Shown here piece by piece: positions 6,382-7,695 of a stretch of 7,695 bases of DNA. The stretch comes from Actinomycetes bacterium. Lineage in GTDB: Bacteria; Actinomycetota; Acidimicrobiia; Acidimicrobiales; Microtrichaceae. The stretch's first letter is position 1. The number at the start of each line of letters is the position of its first letter. The translations under genes and the position numbers were made by a program. The DNA lies in the NCBI GenBank assembly GCA_023423475.1, contig JAFAFN010000009.1, forward strand, positions 1-7,695, read 5' to 3'. The notes under the pieces were generated by a model. The model ran no database searches. It had not been told where the DNA came from and saw nothing but the letters and a program-made list of their open reading frames with translations.

Positions 6382-6965
6382 GCGAGGACCAACCCGACAT
6401 GCGCGAGCGGATCATGTCCGCTGCCATCGCGTGCGTCGAGGACCGCGGGGTCAAGGGCTTCTCGCTCGAGGACGTGGCGGCCGAGGCGGGTGTGTCGCGG
6501 ACGACGATCTACCGGAACTTCCCCGGAGGGCGTTCGCAGCTGGTCGAGCAGACCGCGACCTGGGAGGTCGCCCGTTTCTGGGGTCGCCTCGCCGACGCAG
6601 TGGCGGACCTGCCGACGCTCGAGGATCGACTGAGCACCGGGTTGGTCATCGGCTCGAAGCTGATCGCCCGCAGCAGCATCCTCGCCAACCTGCTCGACTC
6701 GGAGTTCCAGGAGCTCGTCGAGGCTGTGCACCCGTCGGAACCGCTGATCCACGGGGTCATACGGAGCTACTTCGGGGAGCTGCTCGACGAGGAGCGGGCC
6801 GAGGGCCGGCTCTCGGACGGCGTCGACACCGAGTTCGCGGCGGACTACCTGACACGCATGACGCTGTCGTGGCTCGGCTCATCGGCCTCGGTCGAGCTGT
6901 CCGACCCCGATGTGGCGCGCCACATCGTGCGGACGCAGTTCCTGGCGGGGTTCGTGGCGCACTGA
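6378..6965 (+). CDS. TetR/AcrR-family transcriptional regulator (first of two)
   Basis: The 195-aa product starts at GTG 6378, which overlaps the SURF1 stop in a GTGA arrangement typical of translational coupling; no good Shine-Dalgarno is present. An in-frame ATG at 6399 (residue 8) is an alternative start. The DNA-binding domain spans about residues 9-52: RERIMSAAIACVEDRG, then the helix-turn-helix SLEDVAAEAGVSRTTIYRNF (29-48). The HTH is followed by PGGR instead of the more common sK-xx-L, a feature shared with the second regulator at 7027. The remaining 140 residues form the helical ligand-binding and dimerisation part, with no identifiable ligand signature. It likely acts as a dimeric repressor. 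Coupling to SURF1 hints at a link to respiration, or may just be a chance arrangement. Confidence 0.9.
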   Translation: MSEDQPDMRERIMSAAIACVEDRGVKGFSLEDVAAEAGVSRTTIYRNFPGGRSQLVEQTATWEVARFWGRLADAVADLPTLEDRLSTGLVIGSKLIARSSILANLLDSEFQELVEAVHPSEPLIHGVIRSYFGELLDEERAEGRLSDGVDTEFAADYLTRMTLSWLGSSASVELSDPDVARHIVRTQFLAGFVAH

Positions 6966-6992
6966 GACGGAAGTCACACCAAGGGTGGGTAG

Positions 6993-7017
6993 CAATGAGA
7001 CATTCTCGTTCTTATTG
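6993..7017. promoter_or_regulatory. Candidate operator (imperfect inverted repeat) of the second TetR gene
   Basis: CAATGAGA (6993-7000) and TCTTATTG (7010-7017) match as inverted half-sites at 7 of 8 positions with a 9-nt spacer. A smaller dyad GAGA-CAT-TCTC (6997-7007) sits within it. The right half overlaps the -10 hexamer, so a bound protein would block transcription. The region is locally AT-richer than its surroundings. Binding by the adjacent TetR (autorepression) is inference from position. Confidence 0.45.
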
Positions 7018-7018
7018 T
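7013..7018 (+). promoter_or_regulatory. Candidate leaderless -10 element of the second TetR gene
   Basis: TATTGT matches TANNNT and ends 8 nt before ATG 7027, nearly the same geometry as the SURF1 promoter. There is no Shine-Dalgarno before the ATG. A -35 at the expected distance (TAGCAA, 6990-6995) is poor. Confidence 0.55.
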
Positions 7019-7026
7019 TCCATCCG

Positions 7027-7662
7027 ATGGAGCTCATCGCCGGGGGAACGGAAGCGAGCGTCGTCGACCTGAGGGTCGGTGGCCGACTCGACGCCGACCG
7101 CAGTGCCGAGGACCGCATCGCGGACGCCCTCATGCGCTGCATCGCCCGCTGGGGACTGGCGAAGACCACGATCGAGGACCTCGCCCGAGAAGCCGGCGTG
7201 TCCCGTGCGACCGTCTACCGGGTGTTCCCGGGTGGCAAGCCGGCGATCCTGCAGCACGGGGCGCAGTCCCAGGTCGCCGAGCTCGTCGGACTGCTCGCCG
7301 TGGAGCTGTCCGAGATCGACGAGCTCTCCGAGTGCCTCGCCGTCGGCATCGTCACGGCGGCCTCCTTCCTCGAGCAGCACGAGGCGCTCGCCTTCATGCG
7401 CCTGCACGAGCCGGTCGTGCTCGAGCAGGTGCTCGGCTTCGACCGACTCGACGCCCTCTTCCTGGCGGCATCGCCGCTGATCGCCCCGGTGCTCGCCCGG
7501 TTCCTCGACGAGGACCGAGCGAGCGAGGTCACCGTCTGGCTGACCCGGGTGATCGTCTCGTACCTGTCCACCCCGAGCGACCTGCTCGACCTTACCGATC
7601 GGGCACAGGTCGACGTCTTCGTCGCCTCGATCGTCCTGCCGGGCATCGCCGCCCGGGCCTGA
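7027..7662 (+). CDS. TetR/AcrR-family transcriptional regulator (second of two)
   Basis: This 211-aa protein has a non-conserved N-terminal extension of about 26 residues, then the TetR DNA-binding domain: ADALMRCIARWG and the helix-turn-helix TIEDLAREAGVSRATVYRVF (48-67). PGGK (68-71) follows where the first regulator has PGGR. The C-terminal part is helical and ends in a hydrophobic DVFVASIVLPGIAARA; its sequence differs clearly from that of the first regulator, so the two probably sense different ligands. ATG 7027 is chosen because a TATTGT -10 lies 8 nt before it, and no internal start has a ribosome site. A 61-bp gap separates it from the first TetR, containing its own promoter and a candidate operator, so it can be expressed independently. 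The target genes are unknown. Confidence 0.88.
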   Translation: MELIAGGTEASVVDLRVGGRLDADRSAEDRIADALMRCIARWGLAKTTIEDLAREAGVSRATVYRVFPGGKPAILQHGAQSQVAELVGLLAVELSEIDELSECLAVGIVTAASFLEQHEALAFMRLHEPVVLEQVLGFDRLDALFLAASPLIAPVLARFLDEDRASEVTVWLTRVIVSYLSTPSDLLDLTDRAQVDVFVASIVLPGIAARA

Positions 7663-7695
7663 CCGTCCACCACCTCCCCAGCATCCCCGCCACAC

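Noticed and set aside
7663..7695. Terminal 33 bp after the second TetR gene
   Set aside because: It is C-rich with no hairpin, ribosome site or start codon that I can support. It is too short to interpret.

Overview
The window is a high-GC, tightly coded stretch from what is most likely an actinobacterium. Codons strongly favour G or C in the third position, Shine-Dalgarno sites are purine-rich, two genes look leaderless, lipoproteins have type II signal peptides, and TetR regulators and a FadD/AlkK-type acyl-CoA ligase are present. The overall style recalls Acidimicrobiia (Ilumatobacter-like), but that placement is inference and not proven by any marker gene here.

Layout. On the minus strand, 1-660 holds the N-terminal 220 codons of a DedA/VTT-like membrane protein whose 3' end lies outside the window. 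Divergent from it, 804-2426 encodes a complete AMP-forming fatty acyl-CoA synthetase. A small dyad at 2445-2461 separates this from a secreted lipoprotein with a right-handed parallel beta-helix fold (2514-3770). A 191-bp gap follows (3771-3961) with two hairpins, the larger a probable terminator, and a third, longer-range inverted repeat. Then comes a large acidic lipoprotein (3962-5503) whose N-terminal half resembles the LppX/LprG fold and whose C-terminal domain I do not recognise; it ends in an exact 18-bp tandem duplication. From 5572 a SURF1-family cytochrome oxidase assembly factor overlaps by 4 bp with a TetR-family regulator (6378-6965). A second, separately promoted TetR-family regulator follows (7027-7662).

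How the genes may work together. The SURF1 and first TetR genes are probably one transcript. The second TetR has its own leaderless promoter overlapped by an imperfect inverted repeat, which suggests autoregulation. The acyl-CoA ligase could feed beta-oxidation. The two lipoproteins are envelope proteins with separate upstream regions. No mobile element, CRISPR array, tRNA or rRNA is visible. The window reads as ordinary chromosomal sequence. Its more unusual parts are the unassigned C-terminal domain of the 513-aa lipoprotein, the structured gap before it, the pair of FPGG-type TetR regulators beside SURF1, and a dyad-plus-GTA motif found upstream of two genes.
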